Source of the DNA: an uncultured Aquimarina sp.
Lineage (GTDB): Bacteria > Bacteroidota > Bacteroidia > Flavobacteriales > Flavobacteriaceae
Direction of reading: 5' to 3'
DNA: 64,000 nucleotides
Assembly (NCBI RefSeq): GCF_947492965.1
Contig: NZ_CANLOZ010000003.1
Span: 186,001 to 250,000, forward strand
The position numbers were made by a program, and so were the translations under genes. Below are positions 1 to 8,903 of the stretch, piece by piece. The notes beneath the pieces were generated by a model that searched no databases, was not told the DNA's origin, and saw only the letters and a program-made list of their open reading frames with translations. Position 1 is the stretch's first letter. Each line of letters starts with the position of its first letter.

Positions 1-2797
1 CATTATCAGCAGGAATATCAGAATTCGGATTCTGTGGTGACCATTGATTAACTAATTCAAGACTTCTATCATACGCAAAAGCTGCTAGTCTAGCTCCGTT
101 GTATATTTCAGCTCCATAGGATACATAATTTTGTAAAAAGAAGTCAAAACCTTTATACTCCAAGTTTAAAGATAGACCTGCTTCGAAATCTGGTTGACCC
201 GAACCTGCATATACTCTATCATTTTCATCTATTTGATTATCTCCATTTGCATCGATGTACTGAATATCTCCTAAACGAGCAGTATCATCAATAAGTCGGT
301 AAGCATCTAACTGTTCTTGCGTTTTGATTACGCCATTATTTTGTATAAGGAAGAATGCCCCTGCTTCAAACCCTTCAGCTAAAAATGTAGTTGGATCTCC
401 GGTAGGGAAAGTTAGGGTAGGGACACCACCTTGAAAACCTCTTGCAGTTCCATTAAGACTTGTGATTTCATTTTTATTTCTGGTAAACGTACCTGATAAA
501 TTCCACTTTAAACCGTTTTGTAATTCATCTCTATAAGATACAGCAAATTCGATACCCTTGTTCGTAAGGCTTCCGGCATTCGTAAGTCTTGCGTTAAAGC
601 TTTGATCACCTGGCGCATCAGCACCAGCAGATGGCGGTAGTTGTTCTTCTAATAATAAATCTTCTTGATCGTTAAAGTAATAATCAGCAGTAAAGTTAAT
701 TTTGTTATTAAGAAAAGCTAAGTCAATACCTATATTACGTGATATACTAGTTTCCCATTTGATACCTGGATCAACAAACCTTCTTCCGATCTGACCTATT
801 GCTAATTGCTCTTGGCTACCGAATATAAAATTCGATCCAGATTCAATTAAAGGAACAAATAAGAATGGGTCGATACGTGCATTTCCAACTTCTCCCCAAC
901 TCGCTCTTAACTTAAAATTGGATATAAAGTTGATATTTTCAAAGAAAGCTTCTTCACTAACATTCCATCCAACTGAGATACCTGGAAAAGTTCCGTATCT
1001 ATTTTCTGGTCCAAAAACAGAAGAACCATCTCTTCTTACACTCACTGAAAGAAGATATCTATCGTCGTAATTATATTGTAATCTTCCTAATAAACCTGTA
1101 AATACTTGTCTTTCACGTCGCCCATTAGGTCTTATACCTTCTGCTCCAGCTCCTAGAACATCTGTGTCGTTGCTTAATAAGCCAATTACACCTGTGTTTA
1201 CTGTCTCGCTATCGAACTGTTCATATGAACCTAAGGCAAGCAACTTCAGGTTATGATTACCAAAATCAACATTATAGCTCAAGGAATTTTCTACAGTGCT
1301 TCTTTGAGAAAAAATAAAACTTTCTTGTAAGATAGCATCTGGTCTTGATGCAGTAGGAACAAATCTTCCCATATTATCAAATAATAAATACTGTGGGCGT
1401 AAAAATTTCCTTCTAAAATCAAAGCTATTGCGCCCGAGATTAACTTTATATGTTAACCCTTGCAATAATTCATAGTCGATACTAAAAGCTACATTGGTAC
1501 TTCTTATCCTTCTTCTATCTTCATTAGCAAGTTCTCGCGTTAAGAAACCTAATAATTCTGCTTGCCCAGTTCCTTCACTTAAATCAACTACACCATCTAC
1601 AGGTCTTGCATCGCTAATTGCAGGTTGAAACGGTTTTTGAGCGATTGCTAGTTCAAGTAAAGCAAAAGGTTCTTGATCTCTTATCTCATCAGTAATACCT
1701 ATCGAAGAAAAAACTTTCAATCTCTCTCTAGTATATTGACCAGTGATTCTACTTGTTAATCGACTAAAACTAGAATTAACTAATACACCTTCTTGGTCAA
1801 AGTAATTTCCACTAAGGTTTAATGTTAAATCACCGATCCCACCAGAAACATTAATATTATGATTTTGAATTAGAGCATTATTTCTTTGAACGTCATCAAC
1901 AAAATCATTATCAATATTCAATGCGTTCGGGTTAAAGAATAATGTTTCATTAATAGTTCCTTCTCTATCGGCAGTCAATTGATCAGTAAAAAATTGTTGT
2001 TTAGTATTTAGCAGAGGAATTCCTGATGTTATATTTTGAATTGCAACATAAGTGCTATAATCTGCAGTAAGTTGTCCCTTCTTACCTTTTTTAGTGGTGA
2101 TTAGGATAACTCCGTTCGATGCTCTTGTTCCATATACCGCTGCAGAAGCACCATCCTTAAGAATATCTATAGATTCTATTTGCTCTGGGGCTATATTTGG
2201 GTTTCCTTGGAAAGGAACACCATCTACCACAAACAATGGTTCGTTTCTTCCAGGAGAAAGAGAACCTATACCTCGAATTACAATGTTAGCATTTTCTCCA
2301 GGTCTACCATTACTGGCTTGTATATTAACACCAGCAACTTGACCTTGTAAAGATTCTGCAACATCCGATACAGGGGCTTTAGAAATAAGATCAGCACTTA
2401 CTTTATTTACAGCTCCCGTAACTTCAATCTTTCGTTGGGTTCCATAACCGATCACAACTACTTGTTCTAATTCCTGACTATCTTGTGCTAAAACAATATT
2501 GATAGTTGTATTGTCCCCGATAGTTATAGACTGATTCGTAAAACCTATGGAGGAAAATACTAGCACTTCTCCTTTAGAAGCTTTTATAGTGTAATTTCCA
2601 TCAAAATCTGAGACGGCACCTCTATTGGTTCCTTCTACTAAAACATTAACTCCTAATAGAGGCATGCCGGTTTCATCTGCAATTTGTCCGGTAATGTTAA
2701 TTTTATCTTGCGCTTTCGTACTGACGAAACATAACATCAGTATACAGATCAGTAACCAATGATATTTTTTGGTCATAGTTGTTTTGTTATTTTTCAT
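1..2797 (-). CDS. SusC-type TonB-dependent outer-membrane receptor (C-terminus off the window)
   Basis: Starts at ATG 2797 and stays open to position 1, giving about 932 residues without the C-terminal strands of the barrel. A signal peptide ends near 'STKAQ', followed by a carboxypeptidase-D-like regulatory domain (GQIADETGMPLLGVNVLV). The SusC family hallmark VVVIGYGTQ follows, then a plug domain with IRGIGS, FVVDGVP and ILKDGASAAVYGTRASNGVI. The rest is beta-barrel sequence rich in aromatic residues. SusC proteins import oligosaccharides across the outer membrane with a SusD lipoprotein, which should lie just beyond the left edge. An in-frame ATG at 2776 is also possible, but the upstream one gives a better signal peptide. 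The promoter carries the shared 17-bp box of this locus, so the substrate is probably an agar oligosaccharide (inference). Family call is firm; substrate is not. Confidence 0.95.
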   Translation of the reverse strand, partial: MKNNKTTMTKKYHWLLICILMLCFVSTKAQDKINITGQIADETGMPLLGVNVLVEGTNRGAVSDFDGNYTIKASKGEVLVFSSIGFTNQSITIGDNTTINIVLAQDSQELEQVVVIGYGTQRKIEVTGAVNKVSADLISKAPVSDVAESLQGQVAGVNIQASNGRPGENANIVIRGIGSLSPGRNEPLFVVDGVPFQGNPNIAPEQIESIDILKDGASAAVYGTRASNGVILITTKKGKKGQLTADYSTYVAIQNITSGIPLLNTKQQFFTDQLTADREGTINETLFFNPNALNIDNDFVDDVQRNNALIQNHNINVSGGIGDLTLNLSGNYFDQEGVLVNSSFSRLTSRITGQYTRERLKVFSSIGITDEIRDQEPFALLELAIAQKPFQPAISDARPVDGVVDLSEGTGQAELLGFLTRELANEDRRRIRSTNVAFSIDYELLQGLTYKVNLGRNSFDFRRKFLRPQYLLFDNMGRFVPTASRPDAILQESFIFSQRSTVENSLSYNVDFGNHNLKLLALGSYEQFDSETVNTGVIGLLSNDTDVLGAGAEGIRPNGRRERQVFTGLLGRLQYNYDDRYLLSVSVRRDGSSVFGPENRYGTFPGISVGWNVSEEAFFENINFISNFKLRASWGEVGNARIDPFLFVPLIESGSNFIFGSQEQLAIGQIGRRFVDPGIKWETSISRNIGIDLAFLNNKINFTADYYFNDQEDLLLEEQLPPSAGADAPGDQSFNARLTNAGSLTNKGIEFAVSYRDELQNGLKWNLSGTFTRNKNEITSLNGTARGFQGGVPTLTFPTGDPTTFLAEGFEAGAFFLIQNNGVIKTQEQLDAYRLIDDTARLGDIQYIDANGDNQIDENDRVYAGSGQPDFEAGLSLNLEYKGFDFFLQNYVSYGAEIYNGARLAAFAYDRSLELVNQWSPQNPNSDIPADN

Positions 2798-2881
2798 AAA
2801 TGATAATAGAAACTTAGTAAAATTTAATACTTATTAATGATTTCTCATTTTTTTAAACTCAATTCACTGAAATGATCAAAA

Positions 2882-2937
2882 CAAACATATAAATCTTAAG
2901 GTTTTATTAAAAAAAAAGGAACTAGACAAAAAATAGA
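2882..2937 (-). promoter_or_regulatory. susC promoter with shared 17-bp box
   Basis: On the minus strand a TATGTTTG element (2889-2882) matches the Bacteroidota -7 consensus TAnnTTTG. The box TCTATTTTTTGTCTAGT (2937-2921) ends 32 bp before the -7 starts, and there is no TTG at the usual -33 position. The same box and spacing occur at four other promoters here, which suggests activator-dependent transcription. Confidence 0.6.
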
Positions 2938-3287
2938 CGAATGTGTTTTTATAAAAAAAAATGTTAAATATTTACTTAGTTGAGATAAAAATAGGGTTCA
3001 CTTTTCTTATTTTCATAAGACCTGTAGTTTGTTTCTGGTAATTCCTTTTTTGTGTTAATGAAAATTAATTATAAGGCTATAATATAGTTGATTTTCAAAG
3101 TTTTAAGGCTTTGAGCTTTTTTCGAATAATTATAGGATAAATAGTTTTACAAACGCTTGCTATTTTCAGTTTTTGGTGTCAAAAGATTAATTGTTCCAAA
3201 AATAGTTAAGAAAAAACTATTGATCATTACTTTACAATTGTAGAAATATGTCATTTCGAAATTTTTTTTAGTTGTAATACAGTTTAG

Positions 3288-3343
3288 TTCAGTTTTAGTC
3301 TAGTTGCTTATTTATCTTATCGTTTTATTAAATATTAATTTTA
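3288..3343 (+). promoter_or_regulatory. Promoter of T9SS cargo/GH16 genes with shared 17-bp box
   Basis: The box TTCAGTTTTAGTCTAGT lies at 3288-3304 and a near-consensus -7, TAATTTTA, at 3336-3343, again exactly 32 bp from box end to -7 start. It differs at only two central positions from the box in front of the GH2 operon (30555-30571), 27 kb away. The distance to the start codon (3364) is also nearly the same. Confidence 0.6.
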
Positions 3344-3363
3344 GATCTTTAAAAATTAAGATC

Positions 3364-4011
3364 ATGAAAAAAGTTACGTTAATTTATTTCCTTTTTATTA
3401 TTTCTTTAGGTTTTTCTCAGAGTATCACATGGAATAATCCAATAAGCGCAGTTGCTCCTGGCGAAACTATTAATATGGATGTTTCCTATGATGCAGGCTC
3501 GGAAGACTTTTTCTATGTTAGTGTTATATTAAGAGAAGTGGATGCTGCCTTTGGTATAGTAAAGGATTACAATCAGGTTTTTCCTATTGATGAGAATGCT
3601 GGTCAACAACCAAATGCTCAAAGCAATGTCACCTTTGATTATACTATTGATGCTAGTGCTCCAAATTCAACAAGTTTGTCATCTGGAAACCAATACTTAT
3701 TAATCATATTCATGTCCTATAATAATGATGGTGGGTTTGTTAATGATAATACAGCTATAACAGTAGACTCTACTCTATCTATTGACTCCTTTGATAATGA
3801 AAAAAGTATAAGTGGTTTTTATCCAAACCCAGTAAAGGATGTTTTATACTTTAATAATGAATTGATTTCAGATCAGTATACTATTATTGATTTTACAGGA
3901 AGAACAGTAAAGTCGGTGAAAGGAACATCATCATTAAATGTCGAAGAATTAGCAGCAGGTACCTATTTTATACAAACTGAAAAAGGAACTGGAAAATTTG
4001 TAAAAATCTAA
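3364..4011 (+). CDS. Small secreted protein with T9SS C-terminal sorting domain
   Basis: 215 residues from ATG 3364; a TTG start at 3304 is possible but would hide the signal peptide. The N-terminus MKKVTLIYFLFIISLGFSQS is a clear signal peptide. The middle (about residues 20-135) looks like an Ig-like beta-sandwich ('NPISAVAPGETINMDVSYDA') of no family I recognise. The C-terminus from 'GFYPNPVKDVLYF' to 'AAGTYFIQTEKGTGKFVKI' is a typical type A T9SS sorting domain, so the protein should be released or anchored at the cell surface. It is the first gene after a box-bearing promoter and is followed by two GH16 genes, so a role in agar binding or surface attachment is plausible but unproven. Confidence 0.8.
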   Translation: MKKVTLIYFLFIISLGFSQSITWNNPISAVAPGETINMDVSYDAGSEDFFYVSVILREVDAAFGIVKDYNQVFPIDENAGQQPNAQSNVTFDYTIDASAPNSTSLSSGNQYLLIIFMSYNNDGGFVNDNTAITVDSTLSIDSFDNEKSISGFYPNPVKDVLYFNNELISDQYTIIDFTGRTVKSVKGTSSLNVEELAAGTYFIQTEKGTGKFVKI

Positions 4012-4238
4012 TTTAGAGTTATTAGTTTTTATTGTTTCGTATGATTGGGCGTTTTTTAAATGCCTAATCATACTCATTTATACAATACTCCTAAACGAAT
4101 TATTTTGGATCGTAAAATTATGTTTAGAACATTTAATTATGGGAGATAATTGTTTCATCACATCCTATCAGATTAGAAGTTTGTGATATGGAATCAAGCT
4201 TCGGTAAAAAAGTTGAATTAAATAAAAAGAAAAAGAAA

Positions 4239-5516
4239 ATGTTTAAAAAATTGTATTCACATATAGACTTAAGAATTCTACCAATAGTTGCTTTCACTAT
4301 GATAATGTCTAATTGCTCCAATGAGGAGTCAAAACCAGATACGAGTCCTATGGATAGTGAACCCGTAGCTGTAAATGATACCTTAACAGTGGAGGAAGAT
4401 AGTGGTTCTGGTGAGGCGAATAGAATTAATGTTTCTACAAATGATATTATTGGAGAAAATGGTGGAGATGGAGATGATTATAAAATATCTACAGAACCTT
4501 CTAATGGTACACTTACTGAAATTAGTGATGGCGTATTCGAATATATTCCTAATTATAATTATGATGGAACTGACCGATTTACCTATATCATTACAGATGC
4601 AGATGGAGATGAAGCAACAGCGAGTGTGAGTATAACTGTAAATCCGTTTGTACCTACAGCAGATGATTTTAATAATATAAATCCTGATCTACCATCCTTT
4701 GTTTCTATTGATGATACAACACCTCTTGATAAAAAATGGGTGAAAATGGAAGCAATGTCAGATGAATTTGATGTTTGGGATGCTAATAAATGGTTTAAGT
4801 CTACTTGGAACTATGGAGTGCCAGTTTTTATGTCTAATTCCAATGAAAATTCTGGCGTTGCTAACGGTAATTTATGGATAAAGGCTACTCTTAATGAATC
4901 TAACCCAGAACAAAGATGGTTTCAAACGGCCAGAATCCATTCCAGAGAGAAAACAAGCTATCCTATGTATACGGAAGCTAGGATAAAAACAGCTCATATA
5001 TCTGCGTATAATACCTATTGGTTAAACAATGGAGATATTTCTGATAGAGATGAAATTGACATTATAGAGAACAATTCTAAACCTTCTTGTAACTGTCAAC
5101 CAGACTTTCCAACAACTATGAATTCTCAGTATTTTCATGCCGATTCAAATCTAACTCCAGTTACTATTAGAAATAAAGGGAATTATAGTAATAACAATCT
5201 ATCAGACGCAAACCCGCTAAAAGGAGTGCAATGGAATGAGGAATATCATGTCGTGGGAGTATGGTGGAAGGATAATAAAAATGTTCAGTTTTATCTAGAT
5301 GGTGAACCTGCAGGCAGTGTAGTAGTTGGGAACCATGAAACAGGAGATAATTTTCCAAGTCGTGTTTTTACCAGAGATTTAGAAATAATTTTTGATTTAT
5401 GGACTAATGAAGCTAATTGGTTAGGAGGACTTCCACCAAAGTCCGATTTAGGTGATGATACGATTAATACCATGAGAATTGACTGGGTGAGAACTTGGAA
5501 ATTAGAAGATAATTAA
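4239..5516 (+). CDS. GH16 lipoprotein with N-terminal cadherin-like (Big_9) domain, agarase/porphyranase type
   Basis: The ATG at 4239 is chosen over 4188 because it gives a lipoprotein signal with acylated Cys26 (MIMSNCSNEE); 425 residues result. Residues about 43-135 form a Big_9/cadherin-like domain (PVAVNDTLTVEEDSG to SITVNP), a likely spacer or binding module. A GH16 catalytic domain follows (about 160-425) with the retaining-enzyme motif EIDIIE: nucleophile Glu272, Asp274, acid/base Glu277. The C-terminal 'MRIDWVRTWKL' strand is typical of the family. Agarases, porphyranases and carrageenases all belong to GH16; the neighbouring agar genes make beta-agarase or beta-porphyranase most likely. 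The sequence around the active site is unlike that of the next gene, so the two probably cut different motifs. Confidence 0.88.
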   Translation: MFKKLYSHIDLRILPIVAFTMIMSNCSNEESKPDTSPMDSEPVAVNDTLTVEEDSGSGEANRINVSTNDIIGENGGDGDDYKISTEPSNGTLTEISDGVFEYIPNYNYDGTDRFTYIITDADGDEATASVSITVNPFVPTADDFNNINPDLPSFVSIDDTTPLDKKWVKMEAMSDEFDVWDANKWFKSTWNYGVPVFMSNSNENSGVANGNLWIKATLNESNPEQRWFQTARIHSREKTSYPMYTEARIKTAHISAYNTYWLNNGDISDRDEIDIIENNSKPSCNCQPDFPTTMNSQYFHADSNLTPVTIRNKGNYSNNNLSDANPLKGVQWNEEYHVVGVWWKDNKNVQFYLDGEPAGSVVVGNHETGDNFPSRVFTRDLEIIFDLWTNEANWLGGLPPKSDLGDDTINTMRIDWVRTWKLEDN

Positions 5517-5592
5517 ACTGAATAATACTTTTAAAATCGTAAGAAATGCTTTTAAAACCCCATAAATTTTAGAGAACAAAAAGCTTAACGTT

Positions 5593-6789
5593 ATGAAAAT
5601 GAAAATATCAATCTTATTACTTTTTAGCGTATTTATATCATTAAAATCTTGTTCTAATGGAGATGATATTGGAAATCCTGTAACGATTACTGATCCCGAT
5701 CCCGATCCTGATGTTGTTGTCACAGATCCAGATGATCAAGGATTTGATTGGGAAGGAATAGATATTCCTGCAGAAGCAGGCGAAGGCAAGTTTTGGAAAT
5801 TAAATCAGGATGCTTCAGATGATTTTAATTACAATTTTACTGCTACACCAAGCGCAGCGACATTTGGAGGAAAATGGACTAATTTTTATCACAATGATTG
5901 GGAAGGGCCAGGTCCTACTAAGTGGGTTAGAGAAAATGTTTCTGTTGGAGATGGAGATCTTCAAATCAAGGCTACAAGAGTGACCGGAGAGACTAAATCT
6001 TTTGATGTAGATTGTGATGTAGATGGTGTTGTAGAAACTTGGACCTTACCTACTACTAGAGCAGGTTGTATTACCTCTACCACTAGAGTAATATACCCTG
6101 TATATGTAGAAGCAAGAGTAAGAGTTGCAGATGCAGTTACAGCTTCTGATGTCTGGTTATTAAGCCCAGATGACACACAGGAAATAGATATTATCGAAGC
6201 CTATGGTGGAACTGGTGAAGATGATAGAAACTTATGGCTAGCAGAGCGGATACACCTTAGTCACCATACCTTTATTAGGAATCCTTTTCAGGATTATCAG
6301 CCAAGAGATGCAGGAAGTTGGTGGAGAAAAAATGGAGTAAGTCAGTGGGGTGGTCAATGGGTTCGAATTGGAGTGTATTGGAGAGATCCAAAACATTTAG
6401 AATATTACATTGATGGTGAAAAAGTAAGAATACTTTCGGATAACGCATTTGCAAGTAGAGATGTTAATGGTAATTGGTCTTATACTTATCCACAACCTGT
6501 TAGCAATGGTTCTTTGCCAACTGCGGCCAATGGATTCCAAGCAGTTAATCAAGCGAGTAGCTTGGATCAAGCGCAAAGCAATTCTTCTACCAGTGTTATA
6601 GACCCTCTTAATTATCTTAATAATGGGATGAATTTGGATAAAGAAATGGATATTATTATTAATGTTGAGGATCAAAATTGGAACGCTTGTAATGGGAGAA
6701 CTCCTTCTAATTCAGAGATCCAAAATGAAGACAATCATACCTTTAAGGTAGACTGGATACGTATATATGAACCTAAAGAAGTTAATTGA
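5593..6789 (+). CDS. GH16 beta-agarase lipoprotein
   Basis: 398 residues. The signal ends at lipobox Cys20 (SLKSCSNGD), followed by an Asp/Pro linker (DPDPDPDVVVTDPDD) and one GH16 domain. The catalytic motif EIDIIE places nucleophile Glu197, Asp199 and acid/base Glu202. The stretches LSHHTFIRNPFQDYQPRD and VYWRDPKHLEYYIDGE are familiar from GH16 beta-agarases such as DagA/AgaB types, so endo-cleavage of agarose to neoagaro-oligosaccharides is the likely reaction. It lies 76 bp behind the other GH16 gene with no clear promoter between them and probably shares its transcript. Surface location is inferred from the lipoprotein signal. Confidence 0.92.
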   Translation: MKMKISILLLFSVFISLKSCSNGDDIGNPVTITDPDPDPDVVVTDPDDQGFDWEGIDIPAEAGEGKFWKLNQDASDDFNYNFTATPSAATFGGKWTNFYHNDWEGPGPTKWVRENVSVGDGDLQIKATRVTGETKSFDVDCDVDGVVETWTLPTTRAGCITSTTRVIYPVYVEARVRVADAVTASDVWLLSPDDTQEIDIIEAYGGTGEDDRNLWLAERIHLSHHTFIRNPFQDYQPRDAGSWWRKNGVSQWGGQWVRIGVYWRDPKHLEYYIDGEKVRILSDNAFASRDVNGNWSYTYPQPVSNGSLPTAANGFQAVNQASSLDQAQSNSSTSVIDPLNYLNNGMNLDKEMDIIINVEDQNWNACNGRTPSNSEIQNEDNHTFKVDWIRIYEPKEVN

Positions 6790-6828
6790 TTTAGATTAGA
6801 TTTTTGTTTAAAGTAAGTGAGAAAAGAT

Positions 6829-6880
6829 AAAAGCTTGGTAAGACTCGTTACTTTTAGTTATAAACTAAGCTTTTCTTTTC
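6829..6880. terminator. Likely bidirectional terminator between convergent genes
   Basis: AAAAGCTT (6829-6836) and AAGCTTTT (6867-6874) form an inverted repeat with a long loop, followed by T-rich sequence. It lies between the convergent ends of the GH16 agarase gene and the Nudix regulator. Confidence 0.45.
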
Positions 6881-6960
6881 AAACTTGCTGAAAACTATTG
6901 AGAAGTAAGTTCTTAATTTTGAAAAATGAATATCGAAAATTCTATTTAAGAAATCTTATA

Positions 6961-7662
6961 CTATCCTTTAAATATAAAGCTTTGATCTGTTTCCTTTTCA
7001 TAATCAAACTCGTATAAGTAAGCACCTTTTTTGGAGCTCGATTTATCTTTAATTTCAGTTTTTTTCAAAAAATTTAGAGATAGTAACTTTTTTCTAAAGT
7101 TTCGAGAATCTAATCTTTTTTGAAAGATTTGTTCGTATAAGGTTTGAATTTGCGGTAAAGTAAAATATTTCGGAAGTAATTCAAATCCAATTGGAGAAAA
7201 TCTAGCCTTTTCACGTAGTCTATCCAAAGCATCTTTTACCATTTGATTATGGTCTAATACTAATTCTGGTAACTCATCTAGTGAAAACCAAAAGGCACCA
7301 TGTTTATTCACTAGTTCTTTATTATTCTCATCGATTCGGATTAGCGCATATTGGCCAATAGAAATACAGCGTGCTCCAGGATCTCTATCAACTGCTGAGT
7401 AGGTCTTTAGCTCTTCCATAAAAATGTTTTCCAGGCCCGTAATATCTTTTAAGATCCTTAAACCAGCTTGATTAGCATTTTCATTTTGTCTGATAAAACT
7501 TCCAATCAAAGACCACGAACCTTTAAGAGGTTGTATTTCTCGCTTAAAAACAAGAAGTTTTAAAGTTTCATTATCAAATCCAAAGATGATACAGTCTACA
7601 GCAACTAATACCTGCTCTTTATTTTCATACCAACTATTTTGCTGATTTTTGGCAAACTCCAT
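6961..7662 (-). CDS. Nudix-domain transcriptional regulator (NrtR/AraR-like), probable galactose-operon regulator
   Basis: 233 residues with an N-terminal Nudix fold (about 15-150) and a C-terminal winged-helix region (about 160-225), the layout of NrtR and the Bacteroidota AraR regulators. The Nudix box SFIRQNENANQAGLRILKDITGL lacks key catalytic acids: the canonical 'RE..EE' reads 'RI..DI'. Hydrolase activity is therefore probably lost and the domain serves as a ligand sensor. It is transcribed divergently from galK, and the 72-bp gap contains a 37-bp palindrome that is the obvious operator. Inference: it senses a galactose-related sugar or sugar phosphate and controls both itself and galK-galT. 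Confidence 0.8.
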   Translation of the reverse strand: MEFAKNQQNSWYENKEQVLVAVDCIIFGFDNETLKLLVFKREIQPLKGSWSLIGSFIRQNENANQAGLRILKDITGLENIFMEELKTYSAVDRDPGARCISIGQYALIRIDENNKELVNKHGAFWFSLDELPELVLDHNQMVKDALDRLREKARFSPIGFELLPKYFTLPQIQTLYEQIFQKRLDSRNFRKKLLSLNFLKKTEIKDKSSSKKGAYLYEFDYEKETDQSFIFKG

Positions 7663-7675
7663 AAAATATTCTTTA

Positions 7676-7712
7676 AAAAATAATAAATGTAATAATTACA
7701 TTTATTATTTTT
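7676..7712. promoter_or_regulatory. 37-bp perfect palindrome, probable operator of the Nudix regulator
   Basis: The left arm AAAAATAATAAATGTAAT (7676-7693) is the exact reverse complement of the right arm (7695-7712), with a single A between them. The core AATGTAAT-A-ATTACATT is the likely contact site. It lies between two divergent start codons and overlaps the galK -7 element. Confidence 0.75.
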
Positions 7713-7713
7713 G
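7706..7713 (+). promoter_or_regulatory. galK -7 promoter element
   Basis: TATTTTTG at 7706-7713 matches the Bacteroidota -7 consensus TAnnTTTG and sits 21 bp before the galK ATG. It overlaps the right arm of the palindrome, as expected for a repressor-controlled promoter. No good -33 TTG is visible. Confidence 0.5.
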
Positions 7714-7734
7714 TTATAAATAAAGGTTTTAATA

Positions 7735-8883
7735 ATGAACAAAGAAAATACATTTATCCCAGAGCTCATAGTATCTTCTCCAGGGAGAATAAATTTTATA
7801 GGTGGTCATACGGATTATAATAATGGTTTTGTACTTCCTACTGCTATTGATAAAAAAATACGTTTTGAGTTTAAAAAAAATGGAACAGCGGATATTTGTA
7901 ATTTCTACAGTAGAAATTATGATAAATCCTTAAGAGTAGATCTAAATAATATTTCACCTAGCACAGAAAATTGGGAGAATTATATTTTGGGTGTACTACA
8001 TCAGCTATCAAAAAGATCAGATAAGATCCGAGGTTTTGATTGTTTCTTTTCTAGCGAGTTAGCAATTGGTTCTGGATTAAGTTCATCTGCTGCTCTAGAG
8101 TGTGGTCTTGCATACGGTGTAAATTCATTGTTTGAATTAGGGCTTTCTAAAAAAGATATCACTGTACTAAGTAGAGATGCTGAACATGAATATGTTGGTA
8201 CCAAATGTGGTATAATGGATCAGTATGCTTCCGTTTTTAGTGAAACAAACAAAATTCTTTTTCTTGATTGTAAATCTCTCGAACATAGCTTAATTCCAAT
8301 TGATTTGGTGGATTTTAAAATACTAATTCTAAATACCAATGTAGAACATAATCTGGCTACTAGCGAGTATAATGTTAGAAGACAGCAATGTGAGGAAGGA
8401 GTAGCTTTTATTAAAAAAAGACATCCACATGTTTCGTCTCTTAGAGATGTCGATTTAGATATGCTAGAAGAGGTAAAAGATGAAGTAAGTCAAACTGTTT
8501 TTCGAAGATGTCAATATATTATCCAAGAAAATAAAAGAGTTTTAGTAGCCGCGGAGTTTCTAAAAAACAACGAGCTAAATGAGTTTGGAGATCTTTTATA
8601 TCAATGTCACGATGGAATTCGACATAAGTACGAAGTTAGTTGTGATGAATTAGATTTTTTAGTGGATTTTTCCAAAGAAAAAGAATATGTAATTGGATCG
8701 AGAATGATGGGTGGAGGTTTTGGTGGATGTACAGTAAATATTGTGCATAAAGATTATATCGATGCGTATACAGAAGAAGTGAGTATAGCATATAAAGAAC
8801 GATTTAATATCGATTTAGATTCTTTTCAGGTAATGCCAAGCAAAGGAACAAGTATCGAATTTACAGAGTCTAAAGTATCATAG
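7735..8883 (+). CDS. galK: Galactokinase
   Basis: 382 residues, normal length for a GHMP-family galactokinase. It phosphorylates D-galactose at C1 with ATP in the Leloir pathway. The galactokinase signature is at residues 17-30 (GRINFIGGHTDYNNG), the ATP-binding GHMP loop is 'GSGLSSSAALE', and the C-terminal glycine motif is 'GGGFGGCTVN'. 'GIMDQYAS' carries the catalytic Asp. One oddity: the usual IGEH reads IGGH, so Gly24 replaces the Glu that lines the sugar pocket (Glu43 in human GALK1). The rest of the pocket (Arg18, His25, Asp27) is kept. It is the first gene of galK-galT-lacI, behind a palindrome-overlapped promoter. Confidence 0.93.
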   Translation: MNKENTFIPELIVSSPGRINFIGGHTDYNNGFVLPTAIDKKIRFEFKKNGTADICNFYSRNYDKSLRVDLNNISPSTENWENYILGVLHQLSKRSDKIRGFDCFFSSELAIGSGLSSSAALECGLAYGVNSLFELGLSKKDITVLSRDAEHEYVGTKCGIMDQYASVFSETNKILFLDCKSLEHSLIPIDLVDFKILILNTNVEHNLATSEYNVRRQQCEEGVAFIKKRHPHVSSLRDVDLDMLEEVKDEVSQTVFRRCQYIIQENKRVLVAAEFLKNNELNEFGDLLYQCHDGIRHKYEVSCDELDFLVDFSKEKEYVIGSRMMGGGFGGCTVNIVHKDYIDAYTEEVSIAYKERFNIDLDSFQVMPSKGTSIEFTESKVS

Positions 8884-8903
8884 TAAGCTAAAAAAGATAT
8901 CAC

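Larger units (their letters stand above)
2798..3363. other. Divergent intergenic region between susC and the GH16 operon
   Basis: About 570 bp of very AT-rich sequence without a credible gene. It holds two divergent promoters, each with the shared box: 2882-2937 for susC and 3288-3343 for the rightward genes. Nothing else is recognisable in the middle part (about 2940-3285). Confidence 0.6.

Noticed and set aside
2855..2871. TTCAGTGAATTGAGTTT on the minus strand as a second susC box
   Set aside because: It lies downstream of the -7 element and matches only in the first six bases.
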